In this document: positions 22,760 through 34,209 of the stretch, piece by piece | How the letters are laid out: each line of letters starts with the position of its first letter | Position numbering within the stretch: position 1 is the first letter of the stretch | NCBI GenBank assembly: GCA_031216915.1 | Contig: CM062292.1 | Span: 7,503,920 to 7,567,919, forward strand | Direction: 5' to 3' | Source of the DNA: Pictodentalium vernedei | Lineage: Eukaryota > Mollusca > Scaphopoda > Dentaliida > Dentaliidae | Length of the DNA: 64,000 nucleotides | The notes under the pieces: model-generated | Database searches by the model: none | Told to the model about the DNA's origin: nothing | Seen by the model: only the letters and a program-made list of their open reading frames with translations | Program-made: the position numbers and the translations under genes

Positions 22760-24195
22760 ATTCCTAAAGTAGAATCTGATAAAATCATCACGTGGATTTA
22801 TTTCTCAGTACCAGATATATTATCCAATACTGACTCCATAATCATTATTTGCTTGACAAGTTTCGTGTTGTGATATCATACAATTTCCTCTCCTCTCCCA
22901 AAAAAGCTATGCATGTGTTCGGGAACTGATGTAACGTTTTCATGGCTGAATGTAGACTTGGAGATGGCTTGAGGAATCCGATGTTTATTTAAATTCTGTG
23001 TTTATATTCCAATATGGACATATACACTGTATAATTGATATACAATACAAAAATGCATAAAATGAATACAGCTCTGGAAGACCGGAGTGTCACTGAAACA
23101 CTCACAGAGTGGAGTTTCTATCTGGAGAATAAGTCTCATACGAAAGTACACGATTACTAGCAAAACCAATCTATACATAAATACTCCAATCCAGACGCAA
23201 ATGTCATGACTGGAAAAAAATATTGGGGATTTCACATTACCCTCGACCCCACTTATCGACTATCAATACTACAGTACTCATAACATAGGTTTATGAAACA
23301 TGGCGGGAGGTGAAGTGTATTGGCATTTTCAGAACACATGCAAGATAATGCATCCCAGCATTAATGTTTTGCCAAACACAAACGTGACAATTTCTCGGGT
23401 ATCTCATCATTTGTGTGTTCATAAAAGGAACAAAGCTTATGCCCCTCATTGGAATGAGCACAGGCTCATTCAAATAAGGTGTAATAAACTATAATTTAGA
23501 GGCAAAAACTGAAAATATAATAAAAATTGTTTTCTTCTGCATTAGGCAGGGGATTAAGTAATCACATACAGATGCTGTTCATCTTCAGAATCCTGGTAGG
23601 GCTGTTGCTTAATTTCAGTGGTATCTCATGCAGCTAGGATGCATGTGTGATTCCAAGTTTCCCCTGCAGGGCAGGGATGGGCTTTCCATCTGCTGGCAAA
23701 AATTCATATCTTTTGACAAGTGATACAATCATTAGGAATGGTGCCAGCTTCACAAAAGATTCCTCCACACAGGATCTCCTTCCTAAAAGAATTCAAAGAA
23801 AATACTGAAAAAGCTTGAGATAAAACAGGAGTTTAACACTCTCAGCATATTTTAGAAATGGAATGAAAAAACTGGATGTTTCCAAATCAATACACAGCCT
23901 CATGGTTTTGAACAACAAAGGTACATCTAGTACATCAGAAAGGTTTCACTCCAGACCCCTGATTTGGAAGGCCTTGAGGATGATGACATCAATTACGTGA
24001 CTAGTTGTAATATATTCATAGCTCGCTGCACTGGAGTATACCAAATCATGTATGAACCTGATTTCTTGGTACATAACCATTATCATTATCATCGATTTTA
24101 ATGCAATATTAAGGGTTTCATTTCTGTATTCATATTGCATAAACACTTGTTCAAAATTATCATAAATTGCTTCGTAAAAACAATTTGTGTTAGAC
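22760..24195. other. No gene recognised; one eroded family P piece
   Basis: Sequence near 23430-23560 ('gcccctcattggaatgag', 'aggcaggggattaa') is probably another worn family P MITE. The rest is unique with no domain-bearing frame. Confidence 0.4.
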
Positions 24196-24199
24196 ACCT

Positions 24200-26235
24200 G
24201 TCATTCTACTTTATCCATATACCTAATAACACATACATTGTTGTCCAGTCTACTTTATCCATGTAAGTAATAAACGCTCTTAAGTTAGACACATAAATTG
24301 TTGTCCAGTCCACGTTATCCATGTAAGTAACAAATGCTCTTAGATTAGACACATATATTGTTGTCTAGTCTACTTTATCCATGTAAGTAATAAAAGCTTT
24401 TAAGTTAGACACATACATTGTTGTCCAGTCCACTTTATCCATGTAAGTAATAAAAGCTCTTATGTTAGACACAAACATTGTTGTGCAGTCCACTTTATAC
24501 ATGTAAGTAATAAAAGCTCTTAAGTTAGACACACCATTGTTGTTCAGTCCACTTTATCCATGTAAGTAATAAAAGCTCTTAAGTTAGGCACACACATTGT
24601 TGTTCAGTCCACTTTATCCATGTAAGTAATAAACACTCTTAAGTTAGACACATAAATTGTTGTCCAGTCCACGTTATCCATGTAAGTAACAAATGCTCTT
24701 AGATTAGACACATATATTGTTGTCTAGTCTACTTTATCCATGTAAGTAATAAAAGCTTTTAAGTTAGACACATACATTGTTGTCCAGTCCACTTTATCCA
24801 TGTAAGTAATAAAAACTCTTAAGTTAGACACACACATTGCTGTCCAGTCCACTTTATTCATGTAAGTAATAAAAGCTCTTAAGTTAGACGCAAACATTAT
24901 TACCCAGTCCACTTTATCCAAGTAAGTAACAAAAGCTCTTACATTATACACACACATTGTTGTACAGTCCATTTTATCATGTAAGTAATACAAGCCCTTA
25001 TGTTAGACACACACATTGTTGTCCAGTCCACTTTATATGTGTGAGTAATAAAAGCTCTTAAGTTGCACACACACATTGTTGTCCAGTCCACTTTATCCAT
25101 GTAAGTAATAAAAGCTCTCACATTAGACACACGCATTGTTGTCCAGTCCACTTTATCCATGTAAGTAATAAAAGCTCTTAAGTAAGACACAGACATTGTT
25201 GTCCAGTCAACTTTATCCATGTAAGTAATAAAAGCTCTTAAGTTACACACACACATTGTTGTCCAGTCTACTTTATCCATGTAAGTAATAAAAGCTCTTA
25301 AGTTAGACACACGCATTGTTGTCCAGTCAACTTTATCCATGTAAGTAATAAAAGCTCTTAAGTTACACACACACATTGTTGTCCAGTCCACTTTATCCAT
25401 GTAAGTAATAAAAGTTCTTAAGTTACACACACACATTGTTGTCCAGTCCACTTTATATGTGTGAGTAATAAAAGCTCTTAAGTTGCACACACACATTGTT
25501 GTCCAGTCCACTTTATCCATGTAAGTAATAAAAGCTCTCACGTTAGACACACGCATTGTTGTCCAGTCCACTTTATCCATGTAAGTAATAAAAGCTCTTA
25601 AGTTAGACACACACATTGTTGTCCAGTCAACTTTATCCATGTAAGTAATAAAAGCTCTTGAGGTTACACACACACATTGTTGTCCAGTCCACTTTATCCA
25701 TGTAAGTAATAAAAGCTCTTAAATTAGACACACGCACTGTTGTCCAGTCCACTTTATCCATGTAAGTAATAAAAGCTCTTAAGTTAGACACACGCATTGT
25801 TGTCCAGTCCACTTTATCCATGTAAGTAATAAAAGCTCTTAAGTTACACACACACGTTGTTGTCCAGTCCACTTTATCCATGTAAGTAATAAAAGCTCTT
25901 AAGTTACACACACACATTGTTGTCCAGTCAACTTTATCCATGTAAGTAATAAAAGCTCTTAAGTTACACACACACATTGTTGTCCAGTCCACTTTATCCA
26001 TGTAAGTAATAAAAGTTCTTAAGTTAGACACACACATCTTGTTGTCTAGTCCACTTTATCTGTGTAAGTAATAGAAGCTCTTAAGTTGCAAACACACACA
26101 TTGTTGCCCAATACACTTTATCCATGTGAGTAATAAAAGCTCTTAAGTTACACACATACATTGTTGTCCAATACACTTTATCCATGTAAGTAATAAAAGC
26201 TCTTAGATTAGACACATACATTGTTGTCCAGTCGC
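24200..26235. repeat. 60-bp minisatellite, about 34 copies
   Basis: The unit reads approximately 'gtccagtccactttatccat' + 'gtaagtaataaaagctctta' + 'agttagacacacacattgtt', 60 bp. Most copies are exactly 60 bp; some are 59 or 61. On the minus strand the unit is 20 codons and stays open in long runs (e.g. 24939-25673), giving RAFITYMDKVDWTTM repeats. Off-size units shift the frame, and no promoter or splice context was found, so I treat it as a satellite. Higher-order blocks exist: about 24301 repeats at about 24660 (359 bp), and 25021 repeats at 25441 (420 bp). Confidence 0.92.
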
Positions 26236-26465
26236 TATTGTTGATATAAATTTCTTTCACTCCTATAAATATTACATTGTTTCTGATTGTGGTCATCTTA
26301 TTCACTGCCACCAGGAATAAACTTTCAAGTGAGTACCAGTTTAACATCATGCTCCTATAATGAGAAGGAAAGCATGTGTTAGTAAATATGTAATATCTCC
26401 ATAGTGAACATCTACATTTTGTACCTAAACACAGAAAATCTGCTAATGTGGTTTGTAGCATAAAC

Positions 26466-26827
26466 GGGGCGTGGTGGCTCAGTAGGTAGAGGTGCAGGCT
26501 GCAAGCTGAGAGGTCCTCGGTTCGAACCCCACCTGCGGCAACTGCGTTGTGTCCTTGGGCAAGACACTTCACCCCCATTGCCCATGTGGGGGCACGATGA
26601 CGCTGTGTACTAAGGCGTACTGCACGTCGATGGTACGCATGTCTTCAACCAATCTAACCCTGCCTGTGCTGCAGTGTGGAGTTATGATGTTGGGGAGCTG
26701 GCAGCTGCTCATCGTTGCTCGGTGGTTCTCTCTGGGTACTTCGGCTTCCTCCACCCGTAAAACTGTCATGGTCATGATTAGCCATTGTGCATAAATATGT
26801 GACCTTAAACATCAATAAATAAATAAA
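26466..26827 (+). mobile_element. SINE with tRNA-Cys-like head
   Basis: The head has a box A-like 'gtggctcagtaggtagagg' and a canonical box B 'ggttcgaacccc'. 'ggctgcaagctgagaggtcc' resembles tRNA-Cys(GCA). The body is the same as in the 5S-headed copy ('gtccttgggcaagacactt' to 'cttcctccacccgtaaaa'). The tail is 'gtgaccttaaacatcaata' plus AAAT repeats. The 13-bp direct repeat 'ttgtagcataaac' at 26453-26465 and 26828-26840 is the target duplication, so this copy looks complete and relatively young. Confidence 0.93.
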
Positions 26828-27225
26828 TTGTAGCATAAACCCCCACCCACCCACCGTTTCATTGTCTGTGCAAAATCATAAATCAATATAATTGTGTTAC
26901 CCACATGCACACCACTACCACTACTCTCAGTACAGCATTGCTTCTGCAAGCTAGCATATTTAATCTGCAGTACTCCAAGGTACAATTTTTGATTTTGTCC
27001 TCTCAGAAATTGATTCACTCATGAAAGTGTCATGCAAATCATTTTAATATTAGTAAGTGAATTACTTGTTTGCATTCCATTTTTAGAATGTTCTGTTCTG
27101 TTTGTTGGTTTAATTCCGTTGGCTCATCTGATAGAATGTCTTTCTTTATGGTGCTTTCTTTACTCTCAATAACTTTGTAATCAACATCTTAACTCTTCCA
27201 TTGAAACATTGTCTTCTTCTGTGTT

Positions 27226-27330
27226 CTAACCCTGCCTGTGCTGCAGTGCGGAGTTATGATGTTGGGGAGCTGACAGCTGCTCGTCGTTGCTCGGTGGTTC
27301 TCTCCGGGTACTTCGATTTTCTCCCATGCG
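27226..27330 (+). mobile_element. SINE body fragment
   Basis: 'ctgcctgtgctgcagtgcgg', 'gttggggagctgacagctgc' and 'cggtggttctctccgggtac' match the middle of the SINE at 26466-26827. The head and tail are missing, and it abuts the gypsy relic. Confidence 0.75.
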
Positions 27331-27352
27331 ATAGGAGTTAAAGGATATTCTC

Positions 27353-28250
27353 CTAAGCCTCACTTTCACTACTGTCCTCACGGGCAGTAGCTGTCTGTAA
27401 CTGTGATACTTGATCTTTTATTCTGTAACTCACTTGGCCTGTAGTTTCTATAACTCTAAATGGGTATTCCAATTTTGGTTCTACTTTCCACTTTGAACTC
27501 CAATCCCAGAACAGTGATGGGGTCTCCAACTTCAAATTGTATGTTCTTAGCTTTCACATTTCCCAATTATTGATGTTTAATGACTCGTTTCGTTTGTCAT
27601 ACCTGTTGTTGGAAAAATGCCTCAAGTCGTCATGGTACTGTCATAACTTTCCCCAGTAAGAGGTTAAGGTATATATAACCTAACTCTAGGGTTTTCTTCT
27701 GTCACGCTTATATAATATAACACCTCCCCTATAATCAGATACCAGCTACTAATTCTGTTTGCGTATTATTACTGAGGCACTTCTTCCTTCCTTTTCTTGC
27801 TCTTGCTTCATATTTAATCTTTACAGTTTATACCCCAAGGTTCCATGAGTGAATGTTGTCTCTCTACTGGTACGTGAGAACATTTCTTTTGATCTATTCT
27901 ATCACTGTTTATTACATCTACTCTCAAAGCCCTGCCTGTATCAACACTATCCGTATTATAATGTGGGACTACATTGGCAAAACCATCAGGTAATCTCGAT
28001 AATAAATCAGCATAAGTATGTTGTCTCCGGGGAAAATATTCAATTTTACATTTGTACCTGGAGATCTTCAATGCCCATCATTGGACTTTGGCATTGTTTT
28101 GTGGACTTTCCAGAAAATGTTTTAGATGAGCATGGCCAGTTTTAATAACAAATTGTGCTCCCTTGTAAATAATTGTTGAGTTTGTCCGAGGCATAAGTGA
28201 TGGCAATTGTCTCTTTTTTAAAAGTTGACAACTTCTGTTATGATTCGCTT
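27353..28250 (-). mobile_element. Decayed Ty3/gypsy fragment (RNase H to integrase)
   Basis: Minus-strand pieces in normal order. RNase H at about 28180-27950 has FVIKTGHAHLKHFLE, then KISRYKCKIEYFPR and ADLLSRLPDG. An integrase-proximal piece near 27720-27680 has LYYIS and PRVRLYIP. An integrase C-terminal piece at about 27535-27353 has LEYPFRVIETTGQVSYRIKDQ. A stop, frame changes and loss of the integrase core make it inactive. It is a different family from the elements at 3.3-4.7 kb and 30.6-36.4 kb. No LTRs seen. Confidence 0.72.
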
Positions 28251-29040
28251 AGCTTGTGAGACAAAAATACTTTTGCTAAACACCCCATGAGTGGATCAAC
28301 CTACCAAATGCATTTTTATATAATGGATAAAAAGTAATAAATAGGTTTCATTTTTAAATAAAACAAATTTATAATGATGTTATTGTAAAATCTGATACAA
28401 ATTCCGCACACATATTCAAGTGTTATATTCTACTAAAATTTTAACATATGTGGGATGTGATAATTACCTATGATTAGCTAATCTACATACATGGCTCCTT
28501 GATATCCTGATACAGCTGTACTACTATGGGGAGCAATAACCTGCCATCTGACATTTGGCCACTTGATGCAGACCAGGTGCGGAATGCAGACTTGAGATTT
28601 AATGTTGATAGTATCATTCTGTCTTACTTATAAATGAGTTCATAGATAATGTTTGTTTATTTTCTTGAAATGATATAAAAATTAACCATTTTACCACCCA
28701 ATTCCAATTATCCATGAAATGCATTTGCCCAAGAAAAAAAATATTCAGTACAGTAACATAAAAATATGTTAGCAATTTAGACTGGTTTATAGAACTTTTC
28801 CCAATGACCGTGATACTAAATGTGCTGACTACTCACCTCAATTAGGGGTGGTAGAATAGGGGAATATACCAAAGTAGTCCAAAGCAGACCCTGGGCTTAA
28901 GGCTGCTGCAACACTAGGGATTTTGCGATTTCCCTCTATATTTCGAGCTTATGAGCAGATTCCTACCAACCAGTCACTACTCCAAGTCGCCCCAGGAAGT
29001 TCTGCACCAAGCCTTATAATTTATAAATCTTCTAAATGGT
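28251..29040. other. No gene recognised
   Basis: Unique AT-rich sequence without recognisable frames or repeats. Confidence 0.4.
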
Positions 29041-29044
29041 TTAA

Positions 29045-29265
29045 CCCTTTATCCAGCATAACTGCCAAAGCCTGCCCGTAATCTATGCAACAGTCACTCT
29101 ACCATCTCATTATTTTTTTATTATTTTTTCCAAACCAAAGCTTGTGAACCCTCACTGGAACGAGCTCTATGGGTCACAAGGTATGGTTTGCAAGAAAAAA
29201 ATGAAAAATAAGTAATTTTTATTGCAGACGACATCATAATCTCAAGCCGCTGTGTTAGGTAAGTC
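29045..29265. mobile_element. Family P MITE, inverted and worn
   Basis: TTAA at 29041-29044 and 29266-29269. The left end is CCCTTTATCC and the right reads inward GACTTACCTAACAC. 'gcagacgacatcat' near the right end shows opposite orientation to the 9007 copy. Mirrored 'cttgtgaacc' and 'gggtcacaag' form the centre. Confidence 0.6.
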
Positions 29266-29423
29266 TTAATAAATATGTTCAGATATCAAGTTCATCGAAC
29301 TACTCACCAATAACTGAATGTGGCTACAATCAAAGCATGTGTACGTCAATTTTCCTCATCCTATGCACACAAATGTCTGACCAGATAGAAAGCAAACAGA
29401 ATTATATTTAGCATGGCACAATG

Positions 29424-29560
29424 AAAAAGTCTATGCTCACAATAGAGCTCACTAATCACTGTCTGTTGGTCGTCGCTGTCGTCAATGTCAAAAAGTCTAT
29501 GCTCACAATAGAGCTCACTAATCACTGTCTGTTGGTCGTCGCTGTCGTTAATGTCGGGCA
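29424..29560. repeat. 66-bp tandem duplication in the gene tail
   Basis: Two nearly identical copies of 66 bp ('agtctatgctcacaatagag' onward). On the minus strand this duplicates 22 codons, an acidic DSDDQQTVISELYCEHRLF segment, in frame at the C-terminal end of the broken YSDTCGGQN-family gene. Confidence 0.8.
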
Positions 29561-29592
29561 AAGGAATTTTGTCTCTGGCAGATTTGCTGGTA

Positions 29593-29906
29593 CAGTTAAA
29601 ACTAGAAGTCCTGTCACGAATAGTGCGCTTATCTAGGCTTAATTGCGCGTTGGAATTGCGCGCAATTGCCATATCGAATTGCATCCAAAGCACGACAGGG
29701 TCTCGTCGTTACTCATAGCAAACACATGCAATGTTTCTGCCAATGGACCTCCGGGTTACCCAGAGGTCCATTGGCTGAAACATTGCTTGTGCACAGGCCA
29801 TATGTACAGAATTTGATAGCTTTACTTAGGCCATAACGCGTACATTAACGCGCATATCAACGTGCTATTTGTGCGCATTTCATGACAGGACTTCTAGTTT
29901 TAACTG
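29593..29906. mobile_element. Family A MITE inserted in the gene's 3' end
   Basis: 314 bp, TA-flanked (29591-29592, 29907-29908), with the CAGTTAAAACTAGAAGTCCT ends and the central 'caatgtttctgccaatggac' hairpin. It is inverted relative to the 6020-6296 copy. The coding pieces of the broken gene lie directly on each side. Confidence 0.9.
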
Positions 29907-30633
29907 TAAGTAGCGCATAGTAATACTGTTGGCAACCCTCGGGAAGTATATCCTATTCACACAAAGAAATGAGGTCCTTCTTTTTGGCGATAGAAATTGT
30001 TCTCTTGGTCAAATATAATTGCCCCAGAATGCCGGGGAATTTCCTAGGTTGTTGTCGCCTGGAGTCAGTGACCTTTATTTCCTGGAACTTGTCTGTATCA
30101 AAGCTATAATTCACAAATATGCTTTCTGAGCAACTCTTTCTGATCTGAATCTATCGTATCTTTAACCAGTTGATGACTTCAGCATTGGACTTCTTCATGT
30201 TTGGGCAGCAAGATTTGCAGAATGCTTTGAATTCTAAAAAACATATCTAAATTTCAGAGGTACAATGGAATAACGATGACCTCTCCATGCAAGGAAAATA
30301 ACCGTATTCCACTGGGGTGGGACATACACTGGAATGTTCTTCTTCATTCTTTCTATGGTGTTGTGTTTAGCATCCGATTCCATCTGTGAGTGCCCTCGTT
30401 CAAATAACTTGAGGTTGAGTCAATTCTGAGTTTCTGGTTTAACAATTGTGTATAGTATACGATAAACTTGAATCTGTTCTGTCCTCCACATGTATCAGAA
30501 TAGAAGGTGATTTCTCGGACACCTGAATATTTAGACACAACTGAATGACATTGCTTCATTATACATGATACAATTTCACATGAGCCACGGCCGCCTTCTG
30601 ACACATTCCACGAGTAGCATGTGCCATTCTTGT

Positions 30634-30745
30634 TGTAATATCCTGGGGTTGGATGCGTGGAGAATTGTATGGATTTAGAATGATATAATCAAGCTAACAA
30701 TAGTTATTTATTTAGTCATCAATTACAACATAAGTTGCCTTCACA
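30634..30745 (-). repeat. 3' LTR
   Basis: 112 bp, TG...CA on the minus strand. It matches the 5' LTR except for a missing block of about 38 bp after 'gcaactta', plus scattered substitutions. The two LTRs have diverged, so the insertion is not recent. Confidence 0.85.
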
Positions 30746-30996
30746 TCCCTCTTCTTCAAGGAAGTCATAAACTCTAACACAATAGTCTATGTAACCATCT
30801 TACTGAATGAATACAGGCATAGGTCATAAATCAAGTCTGGGGGGCTTGTATACTGTACGGCCTGACCTAGTGGTGTAAGGTTTATCTTGCGTCACAGCAA
30901 GAGATGCAGGTTCAGGTGTTTGAACACTTGTACTCGCACTCTGGCTATCTGATTGCGAGATAAGCCTTCTCGTTGACGTTGGATTTAATATCTCTT

Positions 30997-31978
30997 CTAA
31001 CGTGTCATCATCGCATAAAATGTTACCATTTTCTCATCTTTACCACGAATGTGACGTCTATTGCGACGTAGGGTGCTGACCGATTCTAACCTTACTTCAT
31101 ACGAACGGGGTTCTGGACCTATACTGGTAATGATTCCCGGTGACCACTTTCTCACATTTGGGTCTTTTAAGACATACACATATTGACCTTTATCAAGTGG
31201 ACAAAGTTCATGTGACCTTCTATCATGGTAATGCTTTTGTGTAATTTGACACTGACTAAGTCCACTCTGAATCTCATCCTTATTACTAGGTGAAGTAATT
31301 TTGATAGGTAAATTGCTTTTCAACTTCCTACCATTGGGAAGTTTTGTGGGTGACGGCAGGACGTGGTCAATGGGGATAGTTCTCAAAGCGAGCAATGCCA
31401 TATAAATATCTTTGTGGCCTTTGGCCAGTGTATGTTCAATGGTCTGCGCCTGACGCTCAATAAAACCATTTGATAGGGGATATCGAGGGCTTGATGTTTT
31501 ATGTTCAAACATTCCTCCGCAAACTGTTTAAACTGCTCGCTTATGTATGCGGGCCATTGTCGCTTATCAGCATATTTGGATCACCATGTTCAGAAAATAT
31601 GATTTTTAAGTTTTGAATTATGGTACGACTGTTGTAGCCTTCCTAAGGAAGTTTCTTCACAAATGGGAATTTTGAGTAATAGTCGGCTACAATGAGGTAC
31701 CCCTCGCCATCCAAGTAAAATAAATCAGCTCCAATTACAGCCCAAGGTCTGGGAGGAATATCGTGTTGTAGCAGAGGTTCATGTGGCTGCATGCGTGAAT
31801 ATTTTGAACACTGGTCACATGATTTCACAAGCTTTTCGATGTCTTTGTTTATGTTCGGCCAGAATACACTCGACTTGGCACAGAGTTGGCACTTAATCAC
31901 ACCTTGGTGTCCATCATGAATTTTGTCTAATATGTCCTTCTGTTTTGATTCAGGAACAAGTACTCTTTCCCTTTTCAA
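30997..31978 (-). pseudogene. Integrase of the LTR retrotransposon (frameshifted)
   Basis: The N-terminal HHCC zinc-binding region lies in 31978-31643: IHDGHQGVIKC, SVFWPNINKDIE and SCDQC. The first catalytic Asp lies in GADLFYLDG. The second Asp (SDNGP) is out of frame near 31570. The Glu region NGFIERQAQTIE and the C-terminal PNVRKWSPGIITS lie in 31512-30997. At least two frame breaks separate them, so no active integrase would be made. Confidence 0.82.
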
Positions 31979-32062
31979 GATAATGCCATCCTCAACTGAA
32001 AGTTCATCTCGGTAGGCCCAATGATCTCGTATTGGTGACGGTAACTGTTTTTGCGTATCAGG

Positions 32063-32743
32063 TCAACCACTGATTATTATCGATTTCAATGATGATAATT
32101 GAGGATCATTGTCGGTAGCTTCTACCAAGTCTTTAAGTTTGTTGGGTGAGAAGTACACAGGATTGATTTGCATGTCGAAATCTTGTAGTGAGTTTTCAGG
32201 TAGGGGATTAAGACGTGATAGAGCATAAGATATTAACATTTGTTTGCCAGGCTTATACACAAGTTGGTAGTCATAGCCCTGTATTCGGAGAAGCATTCTC
32301 TGTAAACGTGTGGGTGCGACATGTATATGTTTCTGTGTGATCATCTCCAACCGTTTATGGTCAGATTGAATGGTAAACGTTTTGCCGTAGATATATCTGT
32401 GAAATTTTTCACATGCGAATACGACAGCTAGCATTTCTCTTTCAATGTTGGCGTATCTCTTTTCTGTGTCAGTTAAAGATTTTGATGCAAAAGCGATTGG
32501 TTGTTTATCCTGAATTAGAGCTGCCCCTAATCCGTGACCAGATGCGTCAACTTCTATTACAGTTTCTTTATGCGGATCAAAGTATGCGAGCGTGGATGAA
32601 TTGCAGATTGCCGCTTTCACTTCTTCAAATGATGCATTTTCGTTGGTAGACCACACATATTGAACATCTTGTTTTGTCAAGTTCCGTAGCGGTTCAGTCA
32701 TGTTTGATAATTTGGGTATAAATGGAGACATGTAAGTGGCCAT
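32063..32743 (-). pseudogene. RNase H region of the LTR retrotransposon
   Basis: Long frame with PLRNLTKQDVQYVW (RT/RNase H connection), VIEVDASGHGLGAAL, KRYANIEREMLAVVFACE and IQSDHKRLE, ending in ISYALSRL. Three acidic catalytic positions are present. The fourth, normally in ADALSR, has become Tyr (SYALSR), a likely inactivating change. The frame is not continuous with RT. Confidence 0.85.
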
Positions 32744-32766
32744 TCCGAGGAATGTTTGCAGTTCTT

Positions 32767-33840
32767 TTACATTTGTCGGTGGGTTGACGGCTTTAACAGC
32801 GTAACCTTCTGTAGATATGGGTGTACCCCATCCTTATCGAAGATTAACCCATAAAACTTGATGCAAGGTTTTTTGATTTCACATTTATTTATATTAAATA
32901 CTTGGCCGTGTGACCTTGCGACAGTCACTAGATTATGAAGATTAGTAGCACCATGAACAGCAACATCACCAGTGATTCCTGCGGTATCATGACAGTCCTC
33001 TATTATCTGATCCATTTTGTACTGAAATGCATCTTGCGACAGACAGAGGCCAATTGGAAGCCTTGTTTATCTATAACGTCCAAATGGGCTGTTGAAGGTA
33101 GTTAGATAACTTGATTCTTTATCTAAGTGTATTGACCAATACCCATGACGAGCGTCTAGTTTTGAAAATACACTGCTACCTGAAAGTTTATGCGTGATTT
33201 CTGTTACATTTGGTGTAGGATAATGACAGCGTTTGATGGCTTTATTCAGATCTCTGGGGTCAAGGAATATCCTCCATCTTCCATTAGGCGTCTGCGAAGA
33301 TGTCAAGCTGTTGACGCAATCAGTTGGTTCAGTGACAGGAACGATGACACCGAACTCTACCATTTCATCTAATTCCTGTTTGATTTCATTTGTGATGTGA
33401 ACACTACAGGTACGTGGAGGGTGTATGACTGGTGGCATTGATTTGTCGATCGTGATGTGATATTCGGCTTCAAAGTCCCCAATGCCCTCAAATCGGTCTG
33501 GATAAAGCATTTGTAAATCTTGTTTATTAGTAATATTTGGACATGACTTGTCCACTGAACACAACATTTGGACAAGTGAAAGTTTTTGTGACGAAGGAAT
33601 TCCTATTTTTGCTGGACCTTGGATATCACATACATACAATTCTGCGTCGTCAAACTGTTCTGTGAATGTCCATGGTAGTCTTATACTCCCATATTGAATA
33701 ATATTGGTTCTATTGCAGGCTGTGAGAGTTGTTTGTCTGCGAGTGGTACTTTGTTGTTTTGGGAACCCATCCGAGTCCAATTTGATTGTGTGGGAATATC
33801 CTACAGAAAAGCCCAAGAGGTAGTACATTACCTTGTGCAC
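32767..33840 (-). pseudogene. Reverse transcriptase region of the LTR retrotransposon
   Basis: 33840-33067 encodes the RT fingers and palm start: KQELDEMVEFGVIVPV, NGRWRIFLDPRDLNKAI and FSKLDARHGYWSIHLD. An in-frame stop just below 33070 falls in the usual RFLRLPFG region. The frame resumes to 32767 with KMDQIIEDC, ITGDVAVHG and FYGLIFDKDGVHP. The catalytic motif normally has two adjacent Asp. Here the first is Gly (GDVAVHG), so polymerase activity is lost. Confidence 0.88.
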
Positions 33841-34183
33841 CTGTGTCTATTTTTACTTTAAGTTTTGCTGGTTTACCATTTTGTAAATCAACATTAAAGC
33901 CAGCGAATGCTTGATCAAATATCGTATGATCAATCTTGTTCATATTGTCAATTGTGATTGACTCAAAGTAAAGTTCATCTTGTTTGTCGAATGTGCGGGA
34001 CGTTTTTTCTCTCATGCCATATATGTCTCTCATGTGGTGCGTTTCGCGAGAGAGACTTGTGAGGCGAAGCGTTCCGTGAAAATTTGTTGTAAGGTCGCCG
34101 ATCTCTTGATTTCGATCGAATACGATTCGTGTAGATTTCAAATGTCTTAGTATCTTTTTGTAGCCGCGACATCCAATAAACAA
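33710..34183 (-). pseudogene. Protease region of the LTR retrotransposon
   Basis: Contains a retropepsin active-site stretch KLKVKIDTGAQGNVLPL, with the DTGA catalytic triad region. A frame change near 33840-33710 separates it from RT (the two frames overlap by 131 bp), so readthrough would need frameshifting or, more likely, this is decay. The identical arrangement occurs in the second copy near 52.6-53.1 kb. Confidence 0.8.
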
Positions 34184-34209
34184 CTCGGAGGCGGTTTAAA
34201 GTTCAATAA

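Noticed and set aside
24939-25673. 244-codon open frame as a repeat protein gene
   Set aside because: Frame is an accident of the 60-bp unit; 59- and 61-bp units break it and there is no gene context.
24200-26235. CRISPR-like array
   Set aside because: Direct tandem 60-bp units with no unique spacers, in eukaryotic DNA; it is a minisatellite.
26466-26541. tRNA-Cys gene
   Set aside because: Cloverleaf pairing is imperfect and the sequence continues into a SINE body; it is a SINE head.
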